Assembly: GCF_000003195.3 (NCBI RefSeq)
Contig: NC_012876.2
Coordinates: forward strand, 41,259,725-41,323,724
Direction of reading: 5' to 3'
Length of the DNA: 64,000 nucleotides
Source of the DNA: Sorghum bicolor
Taxonomy: Eukaryota; Streptophyta; Magnoliopsida; Poales; Poaceae
Shown here: positions 42,466-54,686 of the stretch, in pieces
Layout of the letters: each line of letters opens with the position of its first letter
Position numbering within the stretch: the first letter of the stretch is position 1
Notes under the pieces: generated by a model
The model's database searches: none
What the model was told of the DNA's origin: nothing
Seen by the model: the letters and a program-made list of their open reading frames with translations, nothing else
Made by a program: the position numbers and the translations under genes

Positions 42466-45400
42466 TGAAACGATCTAGATTTTTCCACAAAGGGAAAAAT
42501 CCACAGATTCGAATTATAATGTGATAATTCAAAAATTGAACCATCGCATTATCATATATCAGCTGTTATCGTAGTCATACATCGTGAGAAACAAGATTAC
42601 AACACATTTGCTTTACAACTCTTGGTCAACAAGCCTATTACATCGTTTTTCTAGCGGAAACACACACGGGTCTTTATCAGAGTCGATATAGCGCGTCAAC
42701 GGTGAAGGCTCCTCCTTCACGGGCAATCATCAGAGTCGGCGTAGTTTATCAGCGGGCGTAGCCTTCATCTCTGAACCAAACTTGAGCGCAGGAACGAGAC
42801 CATCTAATCCTTCTATTCTCCTTAGTTATCGTCATAGACCACGTTCAAAACCTGCTAAACAATTTTCAGTACGATTTGTACTGGCCACTGGCTCCCACCC
42901 TATGTCTTTGCGTAAGCTTTGTGGTAAGTGGAATGCAAAAGGGTAGATCAAGAGGCCTATATATATGGCTGTAGTTTTTCCTATGCAAGTTCATCAATAT
43001 TTTATAATAATAATTCATCAAGTTTTATTCCATCTCATCCACCCATCCATCCATCCATCCCATCACACACATCTCACCACACTCTCACTCTCTAGGCGGC
43101 AAGTACGACTCCCGCTCGTGCCTTGCCTCAACGGCCAACGCCGGATCCAACACAAACCTAGGGGAAGATAGAAGGGACTCCTCTCACTAGTCAAGCGAAG
43201 CGGAACATAGGAAAGGTCCATAGCCGAGAAAACGGCATATGTATCCATCGATCAACCAAACTCTGCAGAGGTTTACACTAACCACAAGATCACCATCATC
43301 GACGAACCGGCTCGTCTAGGCTGATACCGGGCTGCCTTCCAACTAAATACGATGCCACCCTACCACTCAGGACTGGGGCCATACCGGAGTACCACCGGCA
43401 TGCTGAGACTGTGCGGCGTAGTACCGGGCCCCCAAAGGTCACTACGCTGTCTTAGGAGGGTGTGGGTCCTCATGCCCGTACCTCCCTACACTATCCGCTA
43501 TCAACCTAGTAGTAGTGGCACCGCACTAGCTGGTCGTACATCCGTCCCGCACCATAATAAGGCGAGTGGCGTGTAAGGCTTCCTACGAACCGGTTCTCAG
43601 AACATCTCAGTCCTTAGGGTAACCGAACAGGACATCTTCACGAGGGGCCAGCCGATGCCCCTCTCGACGGGACACCCGGCTACCCCGTGCTAAACAGCAC
43701 CTCCTATCCCGGTGCTTCGTCCCACGAAGACACTCCACTCCGGGACCTCTCCCTGTCACATGTACCCGCCACAGGTACCTCTCGTGGAGAACGCCCAGGT
43801 AGCATTCCCCGGCAAGACTTGTCCCAAGACTCGTCGTAAATCCTGCTCGGTCGACTCGACCCTCACCACACACCCAAGACACACGCCAAGATCTCCCCAA
43901 GTCCATTATCCATTTCTTAACCAGTTATCGGCACCACGTGCCTTATCCACTCACATCCAATCCTCCACAATGCATCACATCACAGATATAATGCGTAGTA
44001 GAAGCAGTAGCAAGTAGTATGCAAGCGTATAACCTAACAGCGGGTGTGCGAGGGTTATAGGTTGCAACAAGGCAATGGCTCACAAGCATTTCTACCATGC
44101 AACCTATCTCAATTCATTTGCAAAAAAGTAAAGCACTAGCATCTACAATATTGCATGTCTAATAGGATTCTACGAGGTTGGGTGGGACGTGGCACCTGTT
44201 GAGTGACATTTCCAAGATCCTCAGTGCACTTGTAGTTGTACTCATCCAAGGTCTTTCCTCTATCTGCATGTCCTTCCTTCAACGGGTCCTGATCCGATCA
44301 ACGCTAACCCGAAGCAACTACCTCGTAAGCGACAAACAAGACGAAACAATCAAACCACTAGACCGACCTAAAAAGACTGCGAAAAGAGGCGATAGAACAC
44401 CGAAGAACATCTACACTAAAAGAGCACCGAAGGAATAATGACTTAGCCCTCTCGGCGGATATCCGATCCCTGGGCTAAAAGAATTAGGAATGGTTGTTCA
44501 CTAAGTACAAGCCAGAGTCTTCGCCTAGCCGTTACTTCCCGGGTCGATCGTGTCGACCTGTATGGCTTCAATAGCAAAGGCGTAAACTCTATCTCATTCT
44601 AAGTAAACACCATGGCTTACAAACTTTCGATCCAAGCATCATAGAGATTGACGAGAACCAAACGGTTGTAAGCACAAGAAACTCTGATCTCTCTCAACCC
44701 GTACGCCGTTATGATTGACGAGAGTCAAGAGAAGGTGGAACGAAGAGAGAAGAAAAGGGGAGTGGTCTACTCCTTCCAATCCACTCGCCATGGTAAGAGA
44801 CGGGGGATTAGAAAGAGTGACACACAAAGAACATGAGTACTCAAACCACTTGTAGGGTACCACAACCTAGGTGCACTAAATGCACTATGTCATCACTAAG
44901 GTTCTTTGTGGTGCGGTTGTCACCACAAGAACCAAAGAAATGCTACGATCGATATAGGTACAAGCATACAAGAGTTTAAGCACGAAGAACCAAAAAGGCG
45001 GGAAAAGACACGAGATTCACCTTCCTTTGATCCGCTCGCCATAGCAACGGCGGGAATCGCGGGATTGGAAACAAAACATCAAACAAGCAAAAAGGGGCTT
45101 AATCCACATCTTACTGGATCGACGGGATTGAGAACAAGGGAGAAGAAGAACAAATCACACTCTTTCAACCAACTCACCATGGGATAACGACAGTTGGAGA
45201 AATAAACGCGACCCCACGAACTACACCAACTCATATCATTTCGTGACCTAGGTGCTTCTGAATCGGCACAAGGTCATTTCTATAGTTCCTGGTAATGCGG
45301 TTGTCACCGTGGGAACTACGGAAATGCCCGAGTCTAGGTGGCATAGGCATACGAGACAGATACAAACAAGATAAACATGCGAGAGAATGGGGTAAAGCCC

Positions 45401-47825
45401 GATGGTCATGGCGAGGCGACTCGCGACCATGAGCTCCACCTATCGAGTTGGCTTCCGACTGTTCCGCATAGGTTGTTCCTAATCTGTATCCCACTAGACT
45501 AGATCACAGAGGACTCGTAGGTGCGGGTAAGAACCGCGTCGTTATGAATATCGAGTCCGCAATGATCAAACCCTAGGGACGGGGATAAGAGCTATCAAGC
45601 GTAGCATGACGAAGTCAACTAAACACGGGGAAACGAGTTACGCTCAGCATCATGATCACGGCAGGATGACCCCACGATCGAGATGGTCAAGCGCGCTACC
45701 ACTTCCCCGACCGGCTCGAAGGCCCGGTCCTCAAGAAAATAACAAAAAGAAGAACACGACAACACGAGAGAAGGGGTCATGTTCGGCGTCACGATCATGG
45801 CGAGACAAGCTCGCGATCGTAGCGTTCAAACACATCGCTCTCTCAACCGGCTCGACGGCATAGTCCACAACTACAAGAGCCACACACGCACAAACCGCAA
45901 GAACCATAACTTGACAAACGACCAAACAACAACACCAACACGACGATAACTCGGAGTAGCACATTTCCATAGCACGAGAGATAGACAGAGTAGACCGGCG
46001 CGAAGGCACGGCACAGGCATAGAATAAATAATTCATGTATCGACAAGTATGCACAAGGATAGATGATAACAAGGTAAAGGTTTTTGTCGACAGAGATTCA
46101 AAAGGTTCGACCTTGCAGTTGACGGGCTTCGGGTCACGATCGTGGCGGTTCGGTGATGAACGACGCGAGGACGAGGTAGCAGGGTGACCGTGGTCACCGC
46201 GTCCAGCGTCGCACGGACAGGGTGACGACATCGCGGCCACCACGCTGCTGCCGGGGTGGCTGCGCGACGCGTGTGGTCGGGGCGAGGTCGGTGTCGCTGC
46301 CCTGCTGCTGCTCGGCGTCGCGACTGCTCGTACGCGTCCCACGGCTTGGCGCAGAGGGCGTCGTGGCGAGGTGGGGCGCTGGGTGAGGGCGACACGGTGT
46401 CGGGGTCGCGGTGTCGAGGTCGCCGGGCGAGGGCTCCGAGGGCGTGACCGCGGTCCAGGTCGGCCAGCGTCGAGGTGGGCATAGCTCGGCCTTGGCGGTG
46501 AGGTGCTCGGCGAAGAAGGGGTCCGCGACTCCTGGCGAGGTCCGGGACACGGGCGTGGCCTGCTGCTGCCCGCGGGCGTCGTCGTGGCAGCACGGCGAGT
46601 GGACGAGGAGCTCGCGATGAAGGGGGGGGGGGGTTGGCGCCCGGCGAGGTCGGTGGGCGTCGCGGCGAGGTGGCGAAGGCGTCGTGGCCGGTGTCGCAGA
46701 GTGGCCGCGGCAACTCCCGCGGTGGCGAGGCGTCGGGGCAGGGGCATTGCCGGCCGCGACGGCTGTGACACGGCGAGCTCGGCGGTGGCGCGGCTGCTCG
46801 ACTTGGCGAGGACGACACGGGGGCGAGGCTTGACGGAGCGGCGGCGGCTGGGAATGGAGCAGAGAGCGGCGGCGGCCATGGCTTTTATAGGCGCGCGTGG
46901 CTAGGGCATAGAGGGCTACAGCGGCTCCTGGGCGTCCGTGCCTCGGAGAGGACACGCGGCGCTCATCGGCGTCCGTGCCACGGAGGCAGAGGCGGCGCGG
47001 GCGCTCTCCAGGAGGCGAGGGGCGGCTGGGTGCTGGGGTGCGCGCCCCCTGCTCGCTAGGGTTGGGCTGGGGTGCTGGCTGCTGGGCTTGGTGGGCCGCG
47101 CGGCTGCGCAACCGAGCTGGGCCGTGGGTCGCCTGCTGGGCCGAGGCAAAGAGGGGGTAGGGAGCAGGCCAGCTGGGCCGTGGCTGCTGCGCGGGCCAGA
47201 ATGAGAGGGAGAAAGAATGGGCCAGAGCAAGGGGAGGGAGGAGGAGAGCTAGCTGGGCCGCGTCTGCACTAAGCAGGGAAGGAAAGGAGGGAGGTGGGCT
47301 GACGTTGCGGGTTGGGCCAGCAGGAAGAGAGAAGAATGGGGAGAAGAAGAGGGATTCGGCCCAAAAGAATAGAAGAGGGTTTCCCATTTTTGATTAACCA
47401 CAACGGAATGAAAACAAAAGAATTGGAGAAAGATTCAGGAAGAGATCGGATAAAATCCAACGGAATTTTGAGACGAGATCAAAGAGGAAGGGAGGTTTGA
47501 GAAGGGAACTTCGAGGAGAGTTCGGAAAGATTTCAAAGAAGTTGAGAAGGGATCTACTTTGCCTGGGAGATAGGCTCAGCGAAGATTCGGGAAAACTTTG
47601 CTACGGATTTGTGCACTCCAAAAGAAACTCAAAACCCTAAACATGACCCAACTCAAGACGACTCACGAATAAGAGCACTCGTCTACAAACAAATCTACAT
47701 GTATGCTACGATTTGTTAGCAGGTTAGGATCGAATTAGACCTAAAAACTATATGCTTCACACGATTACAGGAAAAATTTTAAAAAGTTCGTATTTTTGGT
47801 TTACGTAAAAATCCGGGATGTTACA
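42466..47825 (-). mobile_element. Large solo LTR (5.36 kb), TSD ATGTC
   Basis: On the minus strand the unit begins TGTAACATCCCGGATTTTTAC and ends CTAGATCGTTTCA. ATGTC flanks both sides (42461-42465, 47826-47830). I find no coding domain and no internal LTR pair, so it is best read as one very long solo LTR of a Gypsy-type family. Inside are a CCATCC simple repeat (43041-43060), degenerate repeats around CTCGCCATGG/ACGACGGGATTG-like blocks (about 44640-45860), and a GC-rich block (46100-47250) that creates large spurious frames. A large non-autonomous element without LTRs is the alternative. Confidence 0.7.
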
Positions 47826-48032
47826 ATGTCTCATATGCAATGAGCTCTTCCATCATCATATAATCGCCTATGGACTAATCTCCTGTGTATCTCACATAAA
47901 CACTATTAGTCCACCTAAGTTGTCACTCAATTACCAAAACCAAACAAGGACCTTTCAATCTCCATGTCGTCTCGCTAGCTGATCTGCTCGGTCGTCGTCA
48001 TTCCAGGTTCTCTACCTTCCCCTCCCCGAGCC

Positions 48033-51000
48033 ATGGATCTTCCTTTGGAGTTGGTGAAGAAACTAGACTTCTCCCATGGGAAGAAGTTTAGAAAGAAATT
48101 CTCCATCTGTTTGGTTCTTTCGTGCACCACACCTCGCTTCTCCTTCTGGTTCATTTTTTCTGCTGGACGCTTTTCGTCGTTTCACCTTTTGTTTGGATGA
48201 AAACTCAGTTGCATTTGCTTTAGCCTCCTGCCTTGGTGGTGCACCGGTAGGTTTTCATGTTAAGTTTCAAAGTGAAAGACATTTTTGATTCTCAGTGGCC
48301 AACAAATAAGTGGGATTTCATGTCTATGCCCTACGAAGGTTCATTGGTGAACATTTTGATGTTTATTTTCATCTTTGGCGTGATGGTACACCAAATTGGG
48401 AAAGAGAAAATAGGCTCTGGGAATTGGAACAAGCAAAAGAGTGGACCGAGGTTCTGACTAAGAGGGCGAAACGCCAATCAAAGTCTAGCAAAATAGTTAA
48501 CTTTGCTAAAAATCCAATTTTCATTCCTCGAAGTTTGTATACTTCGAGTTGTCCAGATGATTCAGTTAAACCTCAACCATCAAGTGTCCTGCGATTTGGT
48601 GCTTTTTCTGTTCAAATTCAAGGTGATTCGGTTCATAATGAATCTATAACATTGCATAAACAAGTGTTTGATTCCTCCCGAGAACAGTTTGTCGTTCATG
48701 GCAGTTCTGCAGGATCATCGATCCATTCAAATTTGAATTCAAATTGTGCTTTGATTAAGGATGCAATATCTATAGGATCAGATCCTAATTTCTTGCATGC
48801 CATGCATGGAGTCTATTTCAACTGTTTGGAAAGCGGTCATCTGGCTAAGTCGTGTAGACTCCCGGTACAATGCAAAAATTGCTACAACTTTAGCCATCTG
48901 TCACGTTGGTGTTTGACTCGTACTCGAGCCAAGCTTGTCCGGAGGCCCAAATCTCCCGCAGAACCTAAAAGCACAGTAGAGCCCAAGTCCATAGCTGGTC
49001 AGCTTTCTAAAGCAAAGACAACAAAAACCGCCAATGATTACGGACAACTGCATACCCCTTCACCTTTGTTCTCGGGGCTTCCAACCAAAACCACCGAGCT
49101 TGCTACAGTACAATCCAATCTGCTAACTTCGTCATCTTCGCTGACTTAGAGTTCGGAGTTAAGTGAGGACATGGCAAACTTTGCTGTCGATCCGGAGCCG
49201 TACGCGCCTGCTAGCTTTGACATTGAGCACTAGGTTCGTCCAGCGCGTGGTCGCTTGATCATCGCTGGAAATCCGCTGAGGCGACATGAGGCCTTCGCCA
49301 TTGCTTCAATCGTGACAGCATCTCAAGTCTAGAATCTACAGCAGCTTCATCAGTTGATTGACATGGTAATAAATTACTTTGAGGGTCCTCGCCATGTGCG
49401 CATTGAGTCTGCTTGCCCATCACCTCTAGGGTTATGCCTGTTGGAGTTTCATTCATCACTAACTAGGCAGTCTATGATAAATCTGAATCCACATTTTCTG
49501 CCTGATGGTAGAGAAATTCGTCTAGTTGAGCATGACAATGTAATTAACCTTAGGTCTACTCCGTTCTCTAGAATAGCTTGGGTTATGTTTGTGTTTCCTC
49601 TTGGACTTCCAATCACAACATTACGTTGAGCAAGCTGTTAATCTATTTGGCACCGTTGTTAGTTGGACCAGTAATGCTAGATGCAGATCAAGAATTTTAG
49701 TAAAGTGTGCTGTACTGCATCCAAGCAAAATTCCCAGAAGCCTGTTATTGTGCAAACCAGCTACCTTGGGTGCTGCAGGACAATCTTGGGCTATACCTGT
49801 GTTCGTGCTAAATACCTAGAACAATGAGTTGATCCCAGGGGATGAAGATCTAGTTCCTGATGATGGTATCCCTCACCCTCTCCCTGGGGATCAACATCTT
49901 CATCCACATGAGTTTTTTGAGGCTGTTTAGGATTTGGATGATATTCATCAAGCAAACCTGGATGAAGGATGGGTGCCTCCACTGGCTCCTAATGCTACAG
50001 CTGCAGCTAATCTGAACGCTTGGCCACATGAACCAGTATAGGGTGAACAAGAGGATCCCAATGCTTGGCCAGCATGGCCAGAACAAAATGCAGTAGTTGG
50101 TGAGAATGAAATTCAGCAAATGGAAAACCTAACTGATCAATTGGTCTAGGAGGCAATGCTACAAATGCCAAATGCTAATCAAGTTTTAGAGTCAGTGAGT
50201 TCTGAAGTGTTAGATTTTAGGGCACAAGGTCTTCCAGGCAGGCTAGAGCTTCCCTTGGTGCAAAATCATCATGATTTAATGCCTCTTATCAATGATGGTT
50301 TAGATAAAGAGAGTGACTATGCTATCTTTTAGATTGCTAAAATCATGAACATGCATCAAGAGTTTGGTCCATCACCCTCTGCACAGATGATCCTAGAAGA
50401 CATACTGTATATCGACATGCTCCATCAACATACCCTGTACCTACCGAGGCCTTTGTTTCTGGGTTTAGGGCAGTTCCCCTCCTTGCAACTTCTTGATAGA
50501 CTACAGGGTAAACAACCTCTCATTCAAAATGAGGATATTCAAAGCCAAGATATTTGGGCAAGACAGTTGGATCACTATGGATCCAACTTTTGGGAAGCCT
50601 CTTCTTCAACTAATCCAATGCCACCGAGAAGGTTAATTAGAGTGGATCATATCAACAACCTTGTTCCTCAACCACTAGCTATTTTGCCTCCCCCTGACTT
50701 TTCTAGGGCTTTGGAGGGAGTTGAAGTTAATTCAAATGCTGATGGGCCATCTGTTGCACAACAAGTCGCCATTAATGATTCAATCATAGTTGGGTAGACT
50801 TCTCCTACAGACAGTATTATTGGGCCAGGCCCTGTACCACAGCCTGTGAATGTGCAAACCTTAGATGGTTGGTTTGGGTGCTCTCTGATTGGGCCTGCTA
50901 ATGACCTAGCCATGACAGGCCCCTCAGTTGGGTTGATTGATTCATTGTCACCTGAAACAGTTGATGCCTTCAACTCTACAGTTACTCAAGTTAAGCATGA

Positions 51001-51183
51001 TGAACAGCTGCTGGTCTCATTTCAGCAATTAGATCAAGAAGATAGGAATTTGTTTTTGGAGGTTTATTCTGGTGACTCTTTTACACTGTCTCTGTAGAAA
51101 CAAGCCCTTCTGAATTTTTCTTTGGGAGAAAAGCAATCAGAGGTTCACTCTGTAATTCAGTTAGATGATTCAATACAGCTTGT
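48033..51183 (+). pseudogene. LINE ORF1, 5' part, heavily interrupted
   Basis: Begins at ATG 48033 (MDLPLELVKKL). A frame change follows, then frame 1 runs 48076-49600 and frame 2 runs from about 49589 to the Copia insertion. Contents are a domain with SCLGGAPVGFHVKFQ and YALRRFIGEHFDVYFH, a zinc knuckle pair with CFNCLESGHLAKSC and CKNCYNFSHLSRWC (about 48819-48915), then a segment with GRLIIAGNPLRRHEAFAI and LGLCLLEFHSS seen in many grass LINE ORF1 proteins, and an acidic C-terminal part. In-frame stops are TGA 48286, TAA 48307, and TAG at 49147, 49231, 49330, 49817, 49928, 50039, 50147, 50330, 50795 and 51095. Nearly all fit a former Gln or Arg codon hit by C to T. ORF1 proteins bind LINE RNA. 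Confidence 0.8.
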
Positions 51184-51690
51184 TGTTAAATTCGTAATGC
51201 ATCGCGGTTCATAGATCGGGAACATTTCTTTACATTTAATCAATAATAATATGTACATCAACATGCCCTAAATAAGATCTACAGTACAAACAAAAACGGA
51301 AACGGTAAATAGACTAGACCGTCGCTGGGAGCCGGAGCCGCCGTAGATCCGCTGGCGTTCGCCGTGGCGTCGTTCGCTGGTGAAGCCATCGGATCTGCGT
51401 CGGGGACGTTCCTTGTCGTGGCGGCGCGGACGTCGGGGTGGCGTTGTCGGCGTCGGTGGTGCTTCCCGTCGCTGGCAGCGCCCCTCTCAGATCGGATTAG
51501 GGTTTAGGATGTCGGTGGGGGAAAAGGCTGCGCGGTGAACCTCGTACCTCGAGCTCCAGCCCCCCACCTTCCTTTATAGCGCTGTGCGATGGGGGCCCAC
51601 CAACCATGTTGGGTTGGGTGCCCCCGATCAGGGCGCGAGAACAAGGCCCAGAAGGCCTTTGGGCCCATCTGGAAAGGAGATCAACTAACA
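51184..51690 (-). repeat. 3' LTR of Copia element
   Basis: 507 bp, TG...CA ends, lying at the left because the element is on the minus strand. The GC-rich middle with CTCGTACCTCGAGCTC matches the other LTR. Confidence 0.93.
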
Positions 51691-51702
51691 TTCTCCCTCT
51701 TG
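51691..51702 (-). promoter_or_regulatory. Polypurine tract of Copia element
   Basis: The minus strand reads AAGAGGGAGAA directly before the 3' LTR, the expected site and composition of the polypurine tract. Confidence 0.75.
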
Positions 51703-51900
51703 ATCTCTCATTATTTCTTCGTTCTTCATTTTCGTATTCAAACCTTTAATTCATATTTTTCTTGTTTCTTTCCTATTCCATTATAGATCAACGCATAGAA
51801 CTGTTTCATCGTCACATCAATTAATGCCGTTGGACTAGCAGCTACAATACACCTTTCTGTATGGAACAAATTCTCCTTGGGCCCTTCGTATGTTCGGGAC

Positions 51901-54686
51901 TCATAGGCTTTCCCTTAAACCCGTGCCGGCTACGTGTTCTCTGAACACGTTGGGTGGTAAGCCCTTTGTGAGCAGATCCGCGAGCATTCTTTCTATACTT
52001 ATGTGCTCAAGATTTATGATATGATCCCGAACTTTATCTTTCACAACATAGTATTTTATGTCAATGTGTTTGGCAGCACCACTTGACCTATTGTTGTGAG
52101 CATACTGTATCGCTGGGTTGTTATCACAATACAACCTCATAGGTTCATTTATGCTATCAATTACTTTCAATCCGGGTATAAATTTCTTTAGCCAGTTCAC
52201 CTGCCCTGTTGCCTCATAACATGCTACAAACTCGGCATACATTGTCGAGGATGCAATTACAGTTTGTTTGGAGCTTTTCCACGATATCGCTCCTCCAGCG
52301 AGAGTAAATATATATCCTGACGTGGATTTTCTTTCATCTCCCGCATAATCAGAATCTGAATACCCCTCTATCTGCAGGGAATCAGATCTTCTATATGTCA
52401 ACATGAGGCCTTTCGTACCCTGCAAATAACGCAGGACTTTCTTTACCAATTTCCAATGTCCAAATCCTGGATTCTTTTGATATCTGCCAAGTAACCCGGT
52501 AACATAAGCTAAGTCAGGGCCTGTACACACTTGAGCATATTGTAAACTTCCAACTGCTGAAGCATACGGTACCGCTTTCATTTGGTTAATTTCATATTCA
52601 TTTTTGGGACACTGATGTTCCCCAAATCTATCGCCCTTGACTATAGGAGCAGGTGAGGGACTGCACGCATGCATACTAAATTTCTTTAGAACCTTTTCTA
52701 TGTATGCCTTTTGCGATAATCCTAGAACCCCTTTTCTTCTATCTCGGTGAATCTCTATTCCCAAAACGAATGAGGCCTCACCGAGATCTTTCATATCAAA
52801 ATTTGAGGACAAAAATTTCTTTGTTTCCATCAATAGGTTCATATCACTACTAGCAAGTAGAATATCGTCCACATACAAAATCAAGAATATATACTTTCCA
52901 TTCTTAAATTTTGCATAGACGCAGTTGTCCTCAACATTTTCTTTAAACCCAAATCGTTTTATCATTTCATCAAACTTCAAGTACCACTATCTTGAAGCTT
53001 GTTTCAATCCATATATTGATTTCTTTAGGTGGCATCCCATATTTTCTTTTCCTTCTACGACAAAACCTTTCGGTTGTGCCATATAAACATTTTCCTCCAA
53101 ATCCCCGTTAAGGAATGCCGTCTTTACATCCATTTGATGTAATTCTAAATCATAGTGGGCTACAAGTGCCATTATAATTCTGAAGGAATCTTTACATGAG
53201 ACTGGAGAAAAGGTCTCATTGTAATCAATCCCTTCTCTTTGCGTAAAGCCTTTCGCCACGAGTCGCGCTTTAAATCTTTCAACATTCCCTTGGGAGTCAT
53301 ATTTTGTCTTGTAGACCCATTTACAGCCTACTGTTTTGGCTCCTTTAGGAATTTCTTGTAAGTCCCAAACTTTATTGGCACTCATTGATTTCATTTCATC
53401 TTCCATGGCCTTAAGCCACTTTGATGAGTGATCGCTTCTCATGGCTTCTTCAAATGAGGTGGGATCATTCCCCATGTGAAATTCTTCTGTTTCATAAATT
53501 TCATAGTCATCAGAAATATGTGACCTTCTTATTCTTTGAGACCTTCTAGGGACCTCTAGCACTTGTTCCACAATGGGCTGTGGTTGTTCTTCCTCATGAA
53601 TGACAATTGGTTCTATATGTTCCTGAATTACAGGTTCCTCAGGTTCATTTATTGTCACCATAGGAGAACTAACGACAGGTGTTGGCACAACAGTGGCTTG
53701 CACTGTCGGTGCAGCAACAGCAGCAACAGGTAGTGTAAAAAATGGTTCTTCATCTATTGGAGTGGGCACGAATACCCGCTTCTCCTCTAGACTGATTTCT
53801 CTTGCTACCTTGCTCCCCCTGATCATGTCATCCTCCAAGAAGACAGCGTGTCTAGTTTCTACAATCTTCGTATGTCTGTTAGGACAATAGAAGTGATATC
53901 CTTTCGATCTTTCTGGATAGCCAATAAAATGGCAGCTTACTGTCTTGGGATCTAGTTTTCCTATGTTTGGGTTAAACACTTTTGCCTCAGCTGGACAGCC
54001 CCACACATGCAAATGGTTAAGTGAGGGTTCTCTTCCTGTCCACAATTCATATGGTGTTTTAGGCACCGATTTACTTGGTACTCGATTAAGTATATAAATG
54101 GCGGTTTTCAATGCCTCCATCCATAAACTAATCGGTAGTGTGGAGTAACTTATCATGCTTCTCACCATATCCATTAAGGTACGGTTACGTCTTTTAGCCA
54201 CTCCATTCTGCTGAGGCTCCCCCGGTGTGGAGTACTGAGCGACTATGCCATTTTCCTGTAGAAACCTTGCAAAAGGTCTAGGAACTTGGCCATAAGGGGT
54301 ATGTCGCCCATAGTACTCTCCACCTCGGTCGGATCGTACTATCTTAATTTTCTTGTTGTGTTGATTTTCAACTTCTGCTTTAAATATTTTGAATTTATCC
54401 AATGCTTCTGATCTTTCTTTAATTGGATAAATGTAGCCAAAACGAGAGTAATCGTCTGTGAAAGTTATGAACGAATCAAAACCATCCACGCTTTTCACAG
54501 GAAAAGGTCCACATATGTCGGTGTGGATTAATTCTAAAGTTCCTATACTTCGTTTGGCGTCTTTCTTAATTTTCTTGACATACTTTCCTTTAATGCAATC
54601 AACACATTGTTCTAAATCGGAAAATTCTAAATGCAGAAGGATTGATTCTTTTACTAATCGTTCTATTCTCCCCCTCGAAATATGGC
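51901..54686 (-). pseudogene. Copia integrase, reverse transcriptase and RNase H
   Basis: Integrase shows [24 protein letters not shown] and [13 protein letters not shown]. The last should read NGVAERRN, so the catalytic Glu of the DDE triad is Lys (codon at 54193-54195). Reverse transcriptase has [23 protein letters not shown] and the catalytic YVDDILLASSD (near 52860). RNase H has YSDSDYAGD and ends ADLLTKGLPPNVFREH. A TAG at 52987-52989 splits the reverse transcriptase where LKQASRQW is expected. A frameshift near 54740 cuts the upstream zinc part ([13 protein letters not shown]) from the preceding frame (54687-55079). Confidence 0.88.

Larger units (their letters stand above)
24921..47957 (-). 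mobile_element. SIRE-type solo LTR in LINE leader, TSD ATCTC
   Basis: On the minus strand the unit starts TGAAAGGTCCTTGTTTGG (47957 end) and finishes at 24921 (reads TGAAGGGTCGAG on plus). ATCTC flanks both sides (24916-24920, 47958-47962), so it is a solo LTR. After removal of a Gypsy element (26895-42123) and a 5.36 kb LTR (42466-47825) about 2.4 kb of LTR remains. It shares blocks with the LTR at 602-2517, such as TTTAGGATAGATGGCCGTAC, and the GC-rich CACCGGACGC array lies at about 26076-26500. Confidence 0.85.

Noticed and set aside
45731..47387. Large minus-strand frames of 260-397 residues
   Set aside because: Low-complexity Pro/Arg/Ser translations of a GC-rich block inside a solo LTR. 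They overlap each other in several frames and show no domain.
48286..51097. In-frame TAG codons as a sign of stop-codon recoding or suppression
   Set aside because: The window is plant nuclear DNA, frameshifts and other stops are present in the same frames, and CAG codons still occur in them. Mutation of dead elements explains it better.
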